In this document: in pieces, positions 13,701-25,009 of the stretch
How the letters are laid out: every line of letters starts with the position of its first letter
How positions within the stretch are numbered: position 1 is the first letter of the stretch
NCBI RefSeq assembly: GCF_001039355.2
Contig: NW_019774513.1
Span: 974,470 to 1,038,469, forward strand
DNA from: Lingula anatina
Lineage: Eukaryota; Brachiopoda; Lingulata; Lingulida; Lingulidae
Length of the DNA stretch: 64,000 bases
Reading direction: 5' to 3'
The notes under the pieces: model-generated
Database searches by the model: none
Seen by the model: the letters and a program-made list of their open reading frames with translations, nothing else
Told to the model about the DNA's origin: nothing
Made by a program: the position numbers and the translations under genes

Positions 13701-15563
13701 AAAATGATAGATCGACAGATAACTGTTTATCGGTTGTCCATTCCCAGATGGATGATTGGACGCTCCCAATATTAACCATAATTTCAGGCTATTATTGTCC
13801 CTTTGGTCGTCACTGTATCCCTATTCTCGAGTTTGATAATGACCCTGGCTTGACTCTGACCCATTAGCTACATAATTCGTCAGTCATGTTAGTATACACA
13901 TCCAGTGACTGATTCCAGTATTTCGCTATATAATGATGTTTGTCTCAGGACATGGCAAACAATCTTTGTGCTGCCTTGTTTAAGCTTAAATTTAAAATTC
14001 CCTCCAAGCAATATCTATTTATGACAATGACAGATTTTTCCTGGAGGGCGCGCCAACTGTATTGTATCTTTTAAATAATTCTAACCACTACATTATATTT
14101 AATTTCATTCAAATTTGAAGAAAACGCAATGAGAGCACAAAACATTGTACAGTTGTCCCTCACAGCTGTAGCAATATTTTTCAGAAGTGAAAAAATGGCT
14201 AGATTTTTTTTTACAACAGTGTCTAACACCTACTGGTACACTTGTGTGGCTGAGCCATGAATTATTTTTCTGACATACCCAAGACCGTAGCCAGCAATTT
14301 CAAAGGGGGATTCTTTTTCTGAAAAATTGGATCTTTTACTATGAAACCTTTATGTACCTTGATAAAGTTTTACCCAGAGCGGACCTTTTCCCGGCAAAAA
14401 GGGGGATTCTTTCGAACCCCCCCCCCCCCCCAACCGCCCTGGCCACGGACCTGCATATCCCTCCCCGTCCAGCCAAACTTTTCACTGCCTGTATAATCTT
14501 TACTGCGTTTTTCCCGCTTTTTTTTAAAATTAAACATCTAAGCCCCTCTTGTAAAATGAATACATTGCCATGTGCAGATTTAATTTAAAAGTCGTACGTG
14601 TAATTATCTTTTATGTGTTTCATCTTCATCAACGTGTTTGCTTTTCGTCACACGAAACGCTTATAACTTACACTGCTGTTCGTTTTAAAAAAGTTATGTG
14701 TGTGTGTGTGTGTGTGTGTGCACGCGCGCACGCGCGTTATGCAACACTTGTTTTATACAAAGTGCCTATATACAATTATATATCGCAAGCGTGAAAACAT
14801 ACATACGCAGTGTATCACAGTGAAGATTGTATAAAGTATAGCTTTTTTTCTTTGTAGATGGGCACACTGTAATGAACATTCTGTGGTGTTAGAGTCGAAT
14901 CCAAAGAGGGAGAAAATTATATTTGTACCAATGCACATATCAGTTGTAAGTAAATATTCGTATATAATCGTTGCTGTTTAGACCATGTGATGCATCGATA
15001 TTGACGTTTTAGTCTACTTGATGTTTCACGTCAAAGCGTACTTTAACGTCAAAACTGACTTTTTAGATGAGCAATGTTTTTTTTATATGTCGAATGTTAT
15101 GAAATAATATTTTGTGATAGATATACAATGTAGATCACGAAAAAAGAATTTTTTTCAATTTCAATATTTGCACCTTTTTGTTTTCTTTTGTTATAGCAAT
15201 CACTGATATACACCTACAGAGATGTCACAGAATTGAAATAAAGCCTTGTGTTGCGTGACCCCCGTCAGTGGCGCAGTCTCAAGTTATTTACTTAGTTTTG
15301 ATGTTTTTAATTTTCAGATTTGTAATTGGTGTCTCTGCGTCGTAGTGTTTTTTCAGCTAATAGCGACAGTTGTGGCGTGTGTTCAAGTGAACAAGGTTCC
15401 GGACTCCAAACAGTTAAATAACAATGGAACGTCCTTGCTCCCCGACAGTAAAACCAAACCACCTATGAGACATGTGAAGCAGGGTGAAGAACGACAGGTG
15501 GAACAGAACGAACCGCATTTCTCTAAAACCACCTCAGCTGCGGAGGCTGATAGGACTTATTAG
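10744..15563 (+). CDS. TMEM179-like four-pass membrane protein
   Basis: Four exons: 10744-11039, 12357-12485, 14858-14945 and 15318-15563, with splice phases 2, 2 and 0 in agreement, giving 252 residues (vertebrate TMEM179 is about 230). TMEM179-like features are CILFARPELLSANG after the first membrane segment, KTKWGSMSWCEYCTYA before the second, and GFRAWCNTL after the third (compare GF..WC.T in vertebrate TMEM179). Membrane segments are near residues 5-26, 74-93, 101-122 and 172-192; the last ~60 residues are polar and probably cytoplasmic. Family knowledge: TMEM179 is a neural multi-pass membrane protein of poorly known function. The start was chosen as the first ATG before the first membrane segment. 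Exons 2 and 3 are too short to stand out as open frames. Confidence 0.82.
11040..12356 (+). other. Intron 1 of TMEM179-like gene
   Basis: GTGAGT donor and TTCTTCTCCAG acceptor. AT-rich, no exon or recognised repeat seen. Confidence 0.55.
12511..12532. repeat. (GA)n microsatellite
   Basis: About 11 GA units, 26 bases into intron 2 of the TMEM179-like gene. Confidence 0.9.
13466..13677. repeat. MITE-like element, family A (intron copy)
   Basis: About 210 bp sharing its interior (GATCGACCTAACTCCCTGGG ... GAGACTCCCC ... GATAGATCGATCTA) with copies at 16964 and 18408. The right end (AATCTATGGAAATGGGG) is the inverted complement of the left end of the 16964 copy (CCCCATTTCCATAGATT), so the family has terminal inverted repeats. 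No coding capacity; probably a non-autonomous DNA transposon. Confidence 0.7.
14284..14450. repeat. MITE-like element, family C, degenerate inverted copy
   Basis: CCGTAGCCAGCAATTTCAAAG and the following ~165 bp are the reverse complement, with divergence, of the element at 63509-63675. It includes a long C-run near 14418. Lies in intron 2 of the TMEM179-like gene. Confidence 0.6.
14696..14736. repeat. (TG)n/(CG)n compound microsatellite
   Basis: TG units followed by CACGCGCGCACGCGCG: alternating purine-pyrimidine, the kind of tract that can form Z-DNA. Confidence 0.9.
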
Positions 15564-15870
15564 CCTGAAGGAGAGAAAACCGCTATAAATATACAAGACA
15601 CTACTGCATGAATTCTAAATATATGTGGTAACTGAATATTAAAAAAAACGCACGTGGCAGTTTTGATGTCAGACTTACATTTTGGTATGAGGATCTCTAC
15701 AAATCTCTACAATCCAAATAGATATGTAAAAAGAATATGTAAACAATCTATAGTCAAGTGCCTGTACAATGGGTACATATTAGGGAGAAATGCACCGTCC
15801 TTAAACGAATGTTAGTGGATGTGGGAGGAGCGTTCAATTCGTGCGTCATTACTAGTACTGAAATCATTAG

Positions 15871-15907
15871 TTTTTTTTTTTTTTTTTTTTTTTTTGGGGG
15901 GGGGGGG
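15871..15907. repeat. Homopolymer T then G run
   Basis: Twenty-five T followed by about twelve G. Confidence 0.95.
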
Positions 15908-15989
15908 AGAGGGGTGTTGGTTATTAAGATCATTTAAAAAACCGAAAAAAAGTTTTTTTTCTGTGAAATCTTGAGCAAGGAAATAATAC

Positions 15990-16073
15990 TTTCTTTCTTT
16001 TTCTTTCTTTCTTTCTTTCTTTCTTTATTTCTTTCTTTTCTTTTCCTTTCTTTCTTTCTTTCTTTCTTTCTTT
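15990..16073. repeat. (TTTC)n microsatellite
   Basis: Imperfect TTTC tetranucleotide repeat over about 84 bp. Confidence 0.95.
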
Positions 16074-16462
16074 TGCATAGAGGCAGACCTTGGCAAAACA
16101 CATAAGCATCTTTTCTATCCCCATTTCGCCAGAAACAAATCATCTTAGTTTTCTATAAATAAAAATTCAATTATCTTGTTAACATACAATCATAATATAC
16201 ATATAATCAATCATGTCAAAGGGATACAGGACAACAACGAAAAATCTAATATATCCTCAGTGATAACAGCACAGTCTCCAAAAGTGAATGTTTGATACGA
16301 ATACTGAGTAAGTTCTTTACACTGACGTATGTATTGAAAGTTCACCGTCAAATATTGTCCCTACAATTCATTCTCCAAGCATTACAAGCCCGGTGTTGGG
16401 GACTTACGTAAGTGTTTAGAAAACTATGTAACATTAAAAAATACCAAATCTTAATGTAACTG

Positions 16463-17520
16463 AACATGCATTTTGTGCTAGAAGTAGCAAAATTTTATTA
16501 AATTTTATTAACTTTCGGGTCTGAGCATATCAGATCAGCATATGGGAAAAATGTCCCTCTACCACGGCGACAGATTGATTTTTCACTAAATATTCACAGA
16601 TTTGTCTTTAGATGAACAGACAGTCATTTGATTATCTGGCTTTTTGAAATTTTCCTATATCTGCCACCCTGTATTTGATTTGTAGGAAAATGAATAAACA
16701 TATTAACATACTTAACGTTGTCCTATGATTATTAAAAGAATTCCACTGCTCTAATGACCAAATGTTAGATCTTATCACTTATTAACGGGCAGGGCTGTGA
16801 TACAGGGTAGCCTGAGGGCATGGAGAAGCGTCCCTTTGATCAGTGGACTTAATATTGGTTGACAAGCTGTCAATCACTGCCCGTCTGTTAATTACGGTAC
16901 ACCTTATCTCAGGTGTGAGCGTGTGTTTGGCGGGGTGGAAGAGGGGGAGGGGGGCGACTAGCACCCCATTTCCATAGATTAGATCGACCTACTTTGGATC
17001 GACCTAACTCCCTGGGGGTTCGCGCTGAATAGCTGTCAGCCGGGCGGACACGAAAGTTAATTGCCCCTTACGGCTTGTAGTGGGCGGGGACGGACACTTA
17101 AGGGGGATTATCTGACGGTAGTCTGGTGAGACTCCCCGCGGTGATAGATCGATCTAAAGTTGTGGGAATAGACCCTAGGAATAGCAGTGTGCATTTAGTA
17201 GTGTCACCATCCTAATCTTGCCTTCGTTATTTTATTTATTTATTTATTTATTTTTTTTTTTTTTGTCAAATGGGAATTGAAAAAAGTTCGTATTTTAATC
17301 ATGATGACATTAACATTTATGGACAAAAGCATCACGTTCTAAAGAGAAAAACACGTTTACATGTTTTATCAAAGTAGAACAGGTTCTTCAGTTTCAAAAA
17401 AAAAAATAAAATAAAATAAAATTAACATTTGGCGATTATTTCAACAACTCTGTACTATAAAAAGATACTTTTTGATATTGATACACCAGTACCTTACACG
17501 CTACTCTTGTCAATGTAGTT
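16463..17520 (+). repeat. Gap-flanking duplicate block, left copy
   Basis: This block recurs at 17907-18964 with a constant offset of 1444 bases. The only difference noticed by eye is a handful of bases, mainly in an A-rich run (17396-17424 versus 18840-18866). It ends exactly at the gap, and the right copy starts exactly after the gap. Confidence 0.92.
16964..17170. repeat. MITE-like element, family A
   Basis: Starts CCCCATTTCCATAGATTAG and ends around GATCGATCTAAAGTTGTGGG. Interior is shared with the copy at 13466-13677. Confidence 0.65.
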
Positions 17521-17906
17521 NNNNNNNNNNNNNNNNNNNNNNNNNNNNNNNNNNNNNNNNNNNNNNNNNNNNNNNNNNNNNNNNNNNNNNNNNNNNNNNN
17601 NNNNNNNNNNNNNNNNNNNNNNNNNNNNNNNNNNNNNNNNNNNNNNNNNNNNNNNNNNNNNNNNNNNNNNNNNNNNNNNNNNNNNNNNNNNNNNNNNNNN
17701 NNNNNNNNNNNNNNNNNNNNNNNNNNNNNNNNNNNNNNNNNNNNNNNNNNNNNNNNNNNNNNNNNNNNNNNNNNNNNNNNNNNNNNNNNNNNNNNNNNNN
17801 NNNNNNNNNNNNNNNNNNNNNNNNNNNNNNNNNNNNNNNNNNNNNNNNNNNNNNNNNNNNNNNNNNNNNNNNNNNNNNNNNNNNNNNNNNNNNNNNNNNN
17901 NNNNNN
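17521..17906. other. Assembly gap (386 N)
   Basis: Run of N between two near-identical blocks. Confidence 1.
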
Positions 17907-18964
17907 AACATGCATTTTGTGCTAGAAGTAGCAAAATTTTATTAAATTTTATTAACTTTCGGGTCTGAGCATATCAGATCAGCATATGGGAAAAATGTCC
18001 CTCTACCACGGCGACAGATTGATTTTTCACTAAATATTCACAGATTTGTCTTTAGATGAACAGACAGTCATTTGATTATCTGGCTTTTTGAAATTTTCCT
18101 ATATCTGCCACCCTGTATTTGATTTGTAGGAAAATGAATAAACATATTAACATACTTAACGTTGTCCTATGATTATTAAAAGAATTCCACTGCTCTAATG
18201 ACCAAATGTTAGATCTTATCACTTATTAACGGGCAGGGCTGTGATACAGGGTAGCCTGAGGGCATGGAGAAGCGTCCCTTTGATCAGTGGACTTAATATT
18301 GGTTGACAAGCTGTCAATCACTGCCCGTCTGTTAATTACGGTACACCTTATCTCAGGTGTGAGCGTGTGTTTGGCGGGGTGGAAGAGGGGGAGGGGGGCG
18401 ACTAGCACCCCATTTCCATAGATTAGATCGACCTACTTTGGATCGACCTAACTCCCTGGGGGTTCGCGCTGAATAGCTGTCAGCCGGGCGGACACGAAAG
18501 TTAATTGCCCCTTACGGCTTGTAGTGGGCGGGGACGGACACTTAAGGGGGATTATCTGACGGTAGTCTGGTGAGACTCCCCGCGGTGATAGATCGATCTA
18601 AAGTTGTGGGAATAGACCCTAGGAATAGCAGTGTGCATTTAGTAGTGTCACCATCCTAATCTTGCCTTCGTTATTTTATTTATTTATTTATTTATTTTTT
18701 TTTTTTTTGTCAAATGGGAATTGAAAAAAGTTCGTATTTTAATCATGATGACATTAACATTTATGGACAAAAGCATCACGTTCTAAAGAGAAAAACACGT
18801 TTACATGTTTTATCAAAGTAGAACAGGTTCTTCAGTTTCAAAAAAAAAAAAATAAAAAAATAAAATTAACATTTGGCGATTATTTCAACAACTCTGTACT
18901 ATAAAAAGATATTTTTTGATATTGATACACCAGTACCTTACACGCTACTCTTGTCAATGTAGTT
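17907..18964 (+). repeat. Gap-flanking duplicate block, right copy
   Basis: Second copy of the 16463-17520 block, including the family A element (18408-18614). Unique sequence resumes at 18965. Confidence 0.92.
18408..18614. repeat. MITE-like element, family A (in right duplicate)
   Basis: Same element as at 16964-17170, carried by the duplicate block. Confidence 0.6.
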
Positions 18965-20322
18965 ATCTTTTTTTCTTCGCAAAAAATTATACATTTTTAA
19001 TTATAACTAATGCAGTTCACATATTTCAATATGAAGCCAACAAATTCGTTAAAACTGATTTAATCTGAGTGATGTGATTGCTGTCTCTGTTACGAATATG
19101 ATTACGAGAAATAAGCAAGAAAAGCTGTGGTTATTTATTCAAAAGATCAATTAAATTTATTGAGAACTAAATTCAGCTTCAATTACATTAACAGACACTC
19201 TGTTCTGATTAATCTAACATTTACTACACTTAAATAGCAAAATGACATGACAAGCCACACATCACAAGCACTATATGAGCACTCGATTAACACCATTTTG
19301 TTACACTTCAAATATCACTGCATTTAATTTGGTATAACACGGGTCAATGTTATTACACTTTCATTAAATTATTTCTTCGCTTTTTTACAATTTTTTCTAA
19401 GACAATGTTAGTGAGAGATTAGAAATTATTCATTTCCCACGGTCGGAGATACGTAGTGCAGTATACAGTCAAAACGATTTCACACCTTTTGTAATTAAGT
19501 AAATAGCAACGGAGACACTAGGTTCACCATCTTCATCCCTTGGGGGGTTTAACGCCTTAACGATGATTAAAACAATCTGTAAATTAAAATGTTTATGTAG
19601 GCCTACTCCTAAGTTTGTTTATTGCATTTCGTACCTTTCTGTGGATGAACATTTACATGAGATTTACATGTACAGACCACGAAAAGATATTTCATATGAT
19701 TGAAATAAGTAAATGAAAAGCTTTTTTTACGATTCAAATATGTGTACGTGATTGTTATGGGAGGTGGGACTGGAGAGGGGCGTGAGAGTATATTTGGTAA
19801 ATAAAGATCATTTGCACAGGATCAAGGCATTTTATTAGTTTATTCTATATGAGTTATTTCTTTGAGAATGCTTTTGCCCTTAATAATTATCTTAATAAAA
19901 ATACACGTATTTCACAGGTTTTTTTTTTTTGACAGATTTGTGGCTTAGGCCATATAATACGGGTAATTAGGTAACTTTTTCATCGCATGTTGAAATAAAA
20001 GTAAGTTCACAATATGGGAAATAGTAATTCAGTTGAAATCGTCTACATTGCACTGACAATTATTGAAGTAATTTGTTCTCGAAAGCGATGAGACTAATGC
20101 CTGCAAAATTTCAGTGGCGATGTACATCGGATTTTGAATCTAAACAAACCTTCATATTTCTTTTAGTAACGATGCTTGTAATAACTTCGTTTTTAAAAGC
20201 CTTGATTTTTTAAAATTGAAATTTCATCAAACACGTTTTGGAAAAAAGGCTCTTAGGAAAGTTCCCACGGTTAAAGATTCAAATTAAATTGTCCATTTCC
20301 GTTGTATTGTAACTGCGGTCTT

Positions 20323-20533
20323 GTGTTTACCCGTGTTAAGTTAACTGCTTAACCCCATGCATGAACGCGCAAGCATTGATCACAGACCCCCGCAATTAAA
20401 CTGACCCGAGGAGGAGAGATAAGCATCACCCCTCCTCCGGCGATTCACCAGTTAACCAGGTCGGCTTAAGACCAGATAAACATCTGTTTACGACCCTCCC
20501 GTACTAGCCATAGAAAACAAACCTGTTGTTTAT
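20323..20533 (+). promoter_or_regulatory. Forkhead-motif cluster upstream of TATA promoter
   Basis: Forkhead-like cores occur at 20323-20331 (GTGTTTACC), as a near-palindromic pair at 20476-20491 (ATAAACATCTGTTTAC, with CATCTG at its centre), at 20513-20521 (AAACAAACC) and at 20525-20533 (GTTGTTTAT). GTTAAC-type sites (20335-20355, 20451) and GATAAG (20417) lie among them. Motif content is seen directly; use as an enhancer is inference. Confidence 0.4.
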
Positions 20534-20619
20534 ATCACCCTAGAGAACCAAGGTTAAGAAGACAATTAATTCAACTGGTCCTGGTTGGCGACAATGGGTT
20601 TAACTGGTCTGGGATGAGC

Positions 20620-20626
20620 TATAAAG
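20620..20626 (+). promoter_or_regulatory. TATA box of the 20735 gene
   Basis: TATAAAG lies 115 bases before the start codon, which places a transcription start near 20650 and gives a short 5' UTR. Confidence 0.55.
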
Positions 20627-20734
20627 TACAGGCATGTACCCCCATCCTCACACATCTCCTTGCAGTACGCTAGAAGACGTTAGCACAGCAGCGAGCCCAG
20701 CTCCAAGTTTCCTTGATTATTTCACCACACAAGA

Positions 20735-22046
20735 ATGGCTAGAAGTGTAGAACTCCAGAACACCTTGTTGCCTGTGACCCAGCCTCTCTCCATTGATTGC
20801 GACGGCGAGGATGTCTTCACAATGCTAGGTAGGTTATTTCTCTGCGAATCTTTCGCGGTAGAGCCTTGTTTTACTGTGTTAAGTGTGTCATAGTTGTAAT
20901 CTTGCAGCCTTCTTAATTTGCTGTGACGCAAAAAGAAAACGTCAGTCGTTTGTTTTGCTCGTGATTATTGCTGTAGTACCATCGTTTATATTCAGATGTT
21001 TGTTTATATTTAATTGGAAATATATTGCAGTAAGAAGTGTAATGTACAAGAATATTTATCTTTTATCGATTTCTAAATCGATTTCTATAGAAATGCAAAT
21101 ATGCATAGAATTTACTTTTTGCAAATTTGTTTTTAACTTTCAAAGCGAACAAGTTACAACGCTAGGTCGCTATCATGATCACTCAAACTGACCTACGTTT
21201 TCAATACATTTCAGACTCGTTCTCTTGGGAAATTGACGGCGTTGAAAGCTGCCTGCTCTCCCCTACTGATCTAATCAGCGGCACACCAGCTCCCAGCCCC
21301 GTTACCGGGCCCCAAGACCTGTGGGGTGGCGAAGGGCATGTTTCGTCCGAGGACTTCGACCTCATGTTAATGCAACACTGTTTCCCGTCACTTGAGCCCT
21401 GGGTGGACCGTAACAACAATGACATCAACGCTGGTGAGGGTTCCATCGCCTCTCCGTCAACACAAGGGTCATCTGGAGACCGAGAAGAGATGCCGCTGGA
21501 CACCAAGAGAGACAAACAGAGCCGTATGCCTACAGTGAACAGCAGGAAAAGAGCCAGGGTCACCTCCGTGTGTGGTGGAACCAAGCGTAGGAGAACTGAT
21601 CCAATGAAAAAGGTAAGAATTAACTTGCGTGATTTAAAAAATCAAATGTAATGTAAGGTTTTTATATTAATAAAAATAATTAAATAAATATAAAAAAATT
21701 ATAGTAAAATGTTTAATTGAAGATATAGCTTGTTTGTACTTGTGATAAAATGTGATAAAATGAGAGATGTTTTTTCCTTAACGCCTTTTTCTTTTCTTCC
21801 CTGACAATTTCTTTTCAGTGCCAGTAGTCCCGTAAAGACGTTTTAAATTTTTCGGACTGTCAAAAGAAACACGCAACACCAATCAAAACACATTTCATTC
21901 ATCGCATGTCTTTAATATTTCTCTTTCATATTTTTCAGATAGATAGGAGAGTCAGCGTTTCAGCCCTTCGTAACCAGCTGCTCTTCGGCTTGGAACTGAC
22001 GTCAGGATGTCACGTGATGCAGATGGAACCGTTCCTACGGATATAA
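20735..22046 (+). CDS. Unrecognised small, probably nuclear protein (199 aa)
   Basis: Three exons, 20735-20828, 21215-21612 and 21939-22046 (TAA), join with phases 1 and 0. The N-terminal half is acidic with bulky hydrophobics (FTMLDSFSWEIDG, QDLWGGEG, EDFDLMLMQHCFPSLEPWV), resembling activation-type segments. Residues ~140-158 carry two basic clusters (RKRAR and KRRR) that look like a bipartite nuclear localisation signal. The C-terminus (RRVSVSALRNQLLFGLEL) may form a helix. I do not recognise the family. A TATA box, short introns and a short gene resemble inducible regulators; that is inference. There is no signal peptide or membrane segment. AATAAA at 22405-22410 suits the 3' end. Function unknown. 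Confidence 0.7.
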
Positions 22047-22404
22047 TCATTTATAATACCAGAGACATTAAACCTTTTATAACTGTAAATAGTGTATATA
22101 ACCTGGTTCACCACCAGATGTACATAGCATGCCGTTGCAGATAATCCGATTGTAAGAAAGTCACATAATGCCATATTTTCTGTTGATGATGATAGCCGAT
22201 AATTGATTTATGTGGTGTCTTTGCGAAGCTTCTCTTAAATAAGTAAACACACAATGGCAATAATGTAAAATTTGTCCTTTTGAACGGTTTACATTTTTAG
22301 ATTCCACTTCATATTGCCAAAAGTTAAGTCCCTGTAAGTACTTGTAAGTGTTAGTCTGTAAAAAATTGTCATTTGTGTACATAGTTTCAAGTTTCACACA
22401 CAGC

Positions 22405-22410
22405 AATAAA
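22405..22410 (+). terminator. Polyadenylation signal
   Basis: AATAAA 359 bases after the stop codon of the 20735 gene, on the same strand. Confidence 0.5.
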
Positions 22411-25009
22411 TTTCATCCTTTGTACCATCATATATATATACAGTTGTTTTATTATTTATATAATGAATAGTTTCAGTTAATTTGCAAACTGTGTTCGATC
22501 AAAATTGGTAAATTGTTATGTAAATATAGCCTTTTGTGCCTCATGTAAAAGATCAAACAATTTAACACTTAGGGGGTTGGGGTACAAGTTACCCAAAGCT
22601 ACAGATTATCTTATGATAATGTATAAAATGTAAATATCTCATTTATACAAAGTCCAATTTTCAAACGTTATAAATTCCATCCGAACTGGTACAGTAGGGG
22701 TCTACCATCAAAAACATCTTTTTGGTATAATACCTTAAGAAAAGTTACGGCAATCATACCCTCTACCGTGGATAACCGATTATGTACCCTCTTCAGTAGC
22801 CCGAGTAGAGATTTGTGTATTGATCGAGCCATAGACATACCCTGTGAATATCGGGTGGAGAATCTATCTCATTCTTTAACACTGGTAGAATGCAGTGCAA
22901 TCACTCTGCACGTAGCGACCAGCGCTGATGCTAAGCGGAGTAAAATTTTACTCATGTGGCCCAAATATGATGGTATTTAATGCCAAAGGCTTAATACATA
23001 TGTTGCAAAAAATTTTTTAAAAAAATCACTTTCGTTGGAATATTTGATAGGCACGGATATTAGATATTAGACTTCTGTTCCAATCAAATGAGCAATGATG
23101 AAAATTGTATAACTGTAACCTCACAATAAAATTTCGATGATATCAAATCACTGAACGAAATAACTACAGTACAATGGCATGCGATCATTTTTTCATAGTA
23201 TCACTATTTCGACAAAATGCACCGAATGTGACAATGACCTTTTTATTCTGCTAAAAAGTGCCCCAAATATTCGAATTCTTCAAAATCATGAATGTTTAAG
23301 AGCACCTTTAGCCGATATTAGTCTTCAGATCAACTGTCATAAACATCGTAAGGACTTAACTGCTATTAAATACTTTCAAGTAAAACAATCTGTCGAAAAA
23401 TATAGCCTTCATTTCAACATAGGGGAATGGATGTGGGCATTTTACAGAGACAGTAAAAACCCAGGGTGAAAAACTGTAACAAATGTTACCTAAGATGGTC
23501 GAATTGTTAATCTGACAGGAAAGATAAATGCATGAAGTCGAAAGTGCACTCAAACATCCGTGATCATGAAAGACGGTTATTTCAACTGTCAACAATAAAT
23601 GACAAATATTCATTTAGGCTTATGCTACCTGGTATTAATTTGGACACATATTTATGTTCATTATGTTTGGAAATCGATTTTCTTCCTCCTGGGTAATGCA
23701 TTTTGGAGCAGAAATTGAAGTTGTTGAGTAATGGACCACGTGGAAGATTAATTAATTGGACCTGAAAGAGTGGTAGACTCCTCTCATTAACTTATGACAG
23801 CGCAGCCTTTACTAAACCGATGAACGAATCTATGAAGCATAACGTCTATTTATTTATTTATTTTATTATTTTTTTTTTTGAGACGCAGTCAAATTAACTA
23901 TAAATATGCAACAGGCATACGTATTCTTAAATTTGACCCTTCTTGCATTATAACTAGTTTTATAATAGCTTGTGCTTACTATCGAATGCTTACTGATATT
24001 AAATTATGAGCCTATAAAGGTTTCCTCTCTTTCTATATGATTATCAATAAAATGAGCTTGAAGATTTTTCATTCTAATCTATTTCTTTTATTACTAAATT
24101 AAACAATCGTTACAAATATAGACAAAGAATGAAATGTATAGTGCAATGACAACTTCTTTAAATTAAAAACTTAAACAGGTATCATACAGTTCCGTTTTCT
24201 ACTGTTTAAAGCATGTTTAGCTGTAGTGTAAAATGTATAATCCATGACGTTTTCCCTTTCAACAACAATTGATTTTTTTTCCTTTTGATAATATATTGCG
24301 GCTAACATAACTGTCACAGTCTTAAACTAAAATATAAGTACAAAAAATGTGATATAAAGAGCTCAAATAAGGCGAAAAGATTAAAAAAGACTCATTTATG
24401 CAACAAAAAAAAATCATTTATAAAATGTGGTCCAATAATGCGCTCAAATAAAAAGACAATACTTGATAAATCTGTATTTAACATGCAATTAGGCCTATAC
24501 ACAAATACACTTAAAAGCTAATTCATGTCAGATGCTCAACTTCATGAACTCTAATGAATACCAAAAGGCGAAAGCTAATTAAAACAACTGAATAGATCGA
24601 CCGAATCCTTTGGTCTGACTTATAAAATATCTGAAAAATTAATGGCATACCTATTTGCTCGGCGAATGTACATGTTAGTCATTCTATTGCCTTGGTTTTC
24701 ATTCTTTTCAAAATATCATTCTGAGAAGTCACCCTCGTTTTATCGCACATTGCGCATTTTTCGACATTTGAAAATGTCGTTTTGGATAAGTACAAACAGT
24801 TGGTTACCCTTTTAAGGAGTAACCAACTTTTTAAGGAGAGAAGCATGAATCCTATTTAAGTGACCTTTTTAAAATTATATTTGTTTAATTCCGAAAGTCA
24901 CATTTGGGGAAATTTAGCAATAAACGGCACAGATAATGCTATAATAATAATTGAGTTTGTCTTATCAAGAGTCAAAATACAACGGTTAGCAATTCATGGT
25001 GTAGTTCAA
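22411..25009. other. Intergenic, no gene seen
   Basis: AT-rich sequence with several short frames that match nothing I know and have no splice support. A TTTA/poly-T stretch lies near 23850-23880. The right edge is the 3' flank of the minus-strand TRPV-like gene. Confidence 0.5.

Larger units (their letters stand above)
15564..16462. other. 3' UTR and intergenic DNA with simple repeats
   Basis: Follows the TMEM179-like stop. Holds a T25/G12 run (15871-15907) and a (TTTC)n tract (15990-16073). No gene seen; the apparent lysine-rich minus-strand frames are translations of the (TTTC)n tract. Confidence 0.6.
18965..20734. other. Intergenic DNA and upstream region of the 20735 gene
   Basis: AT-rich with no gene seen up to about 20300. 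From 20300 the sequence is less AT-rich and dense in transcription-factor-like motifs (see separate entries), ending in a TATA box and the 5' UTR of the next gene. Confidence 0.5.

Noticed and set aside
15930-16143. Lys/Arg-rich minus-strand frames
   Set aside because: They are translations of the (TTTC)n microsatellite.
16782-18408. Identical 60-codon minus-strand frames in the two gap-flanking blocks
   Set aside because: Identical only because the block is duplicated; they overlap the family A repeat.
23179-23469. 96-codon plus-strand frame in intergenic DNA
   Set aside because: Composition and content look random and nothing similar is known to me.
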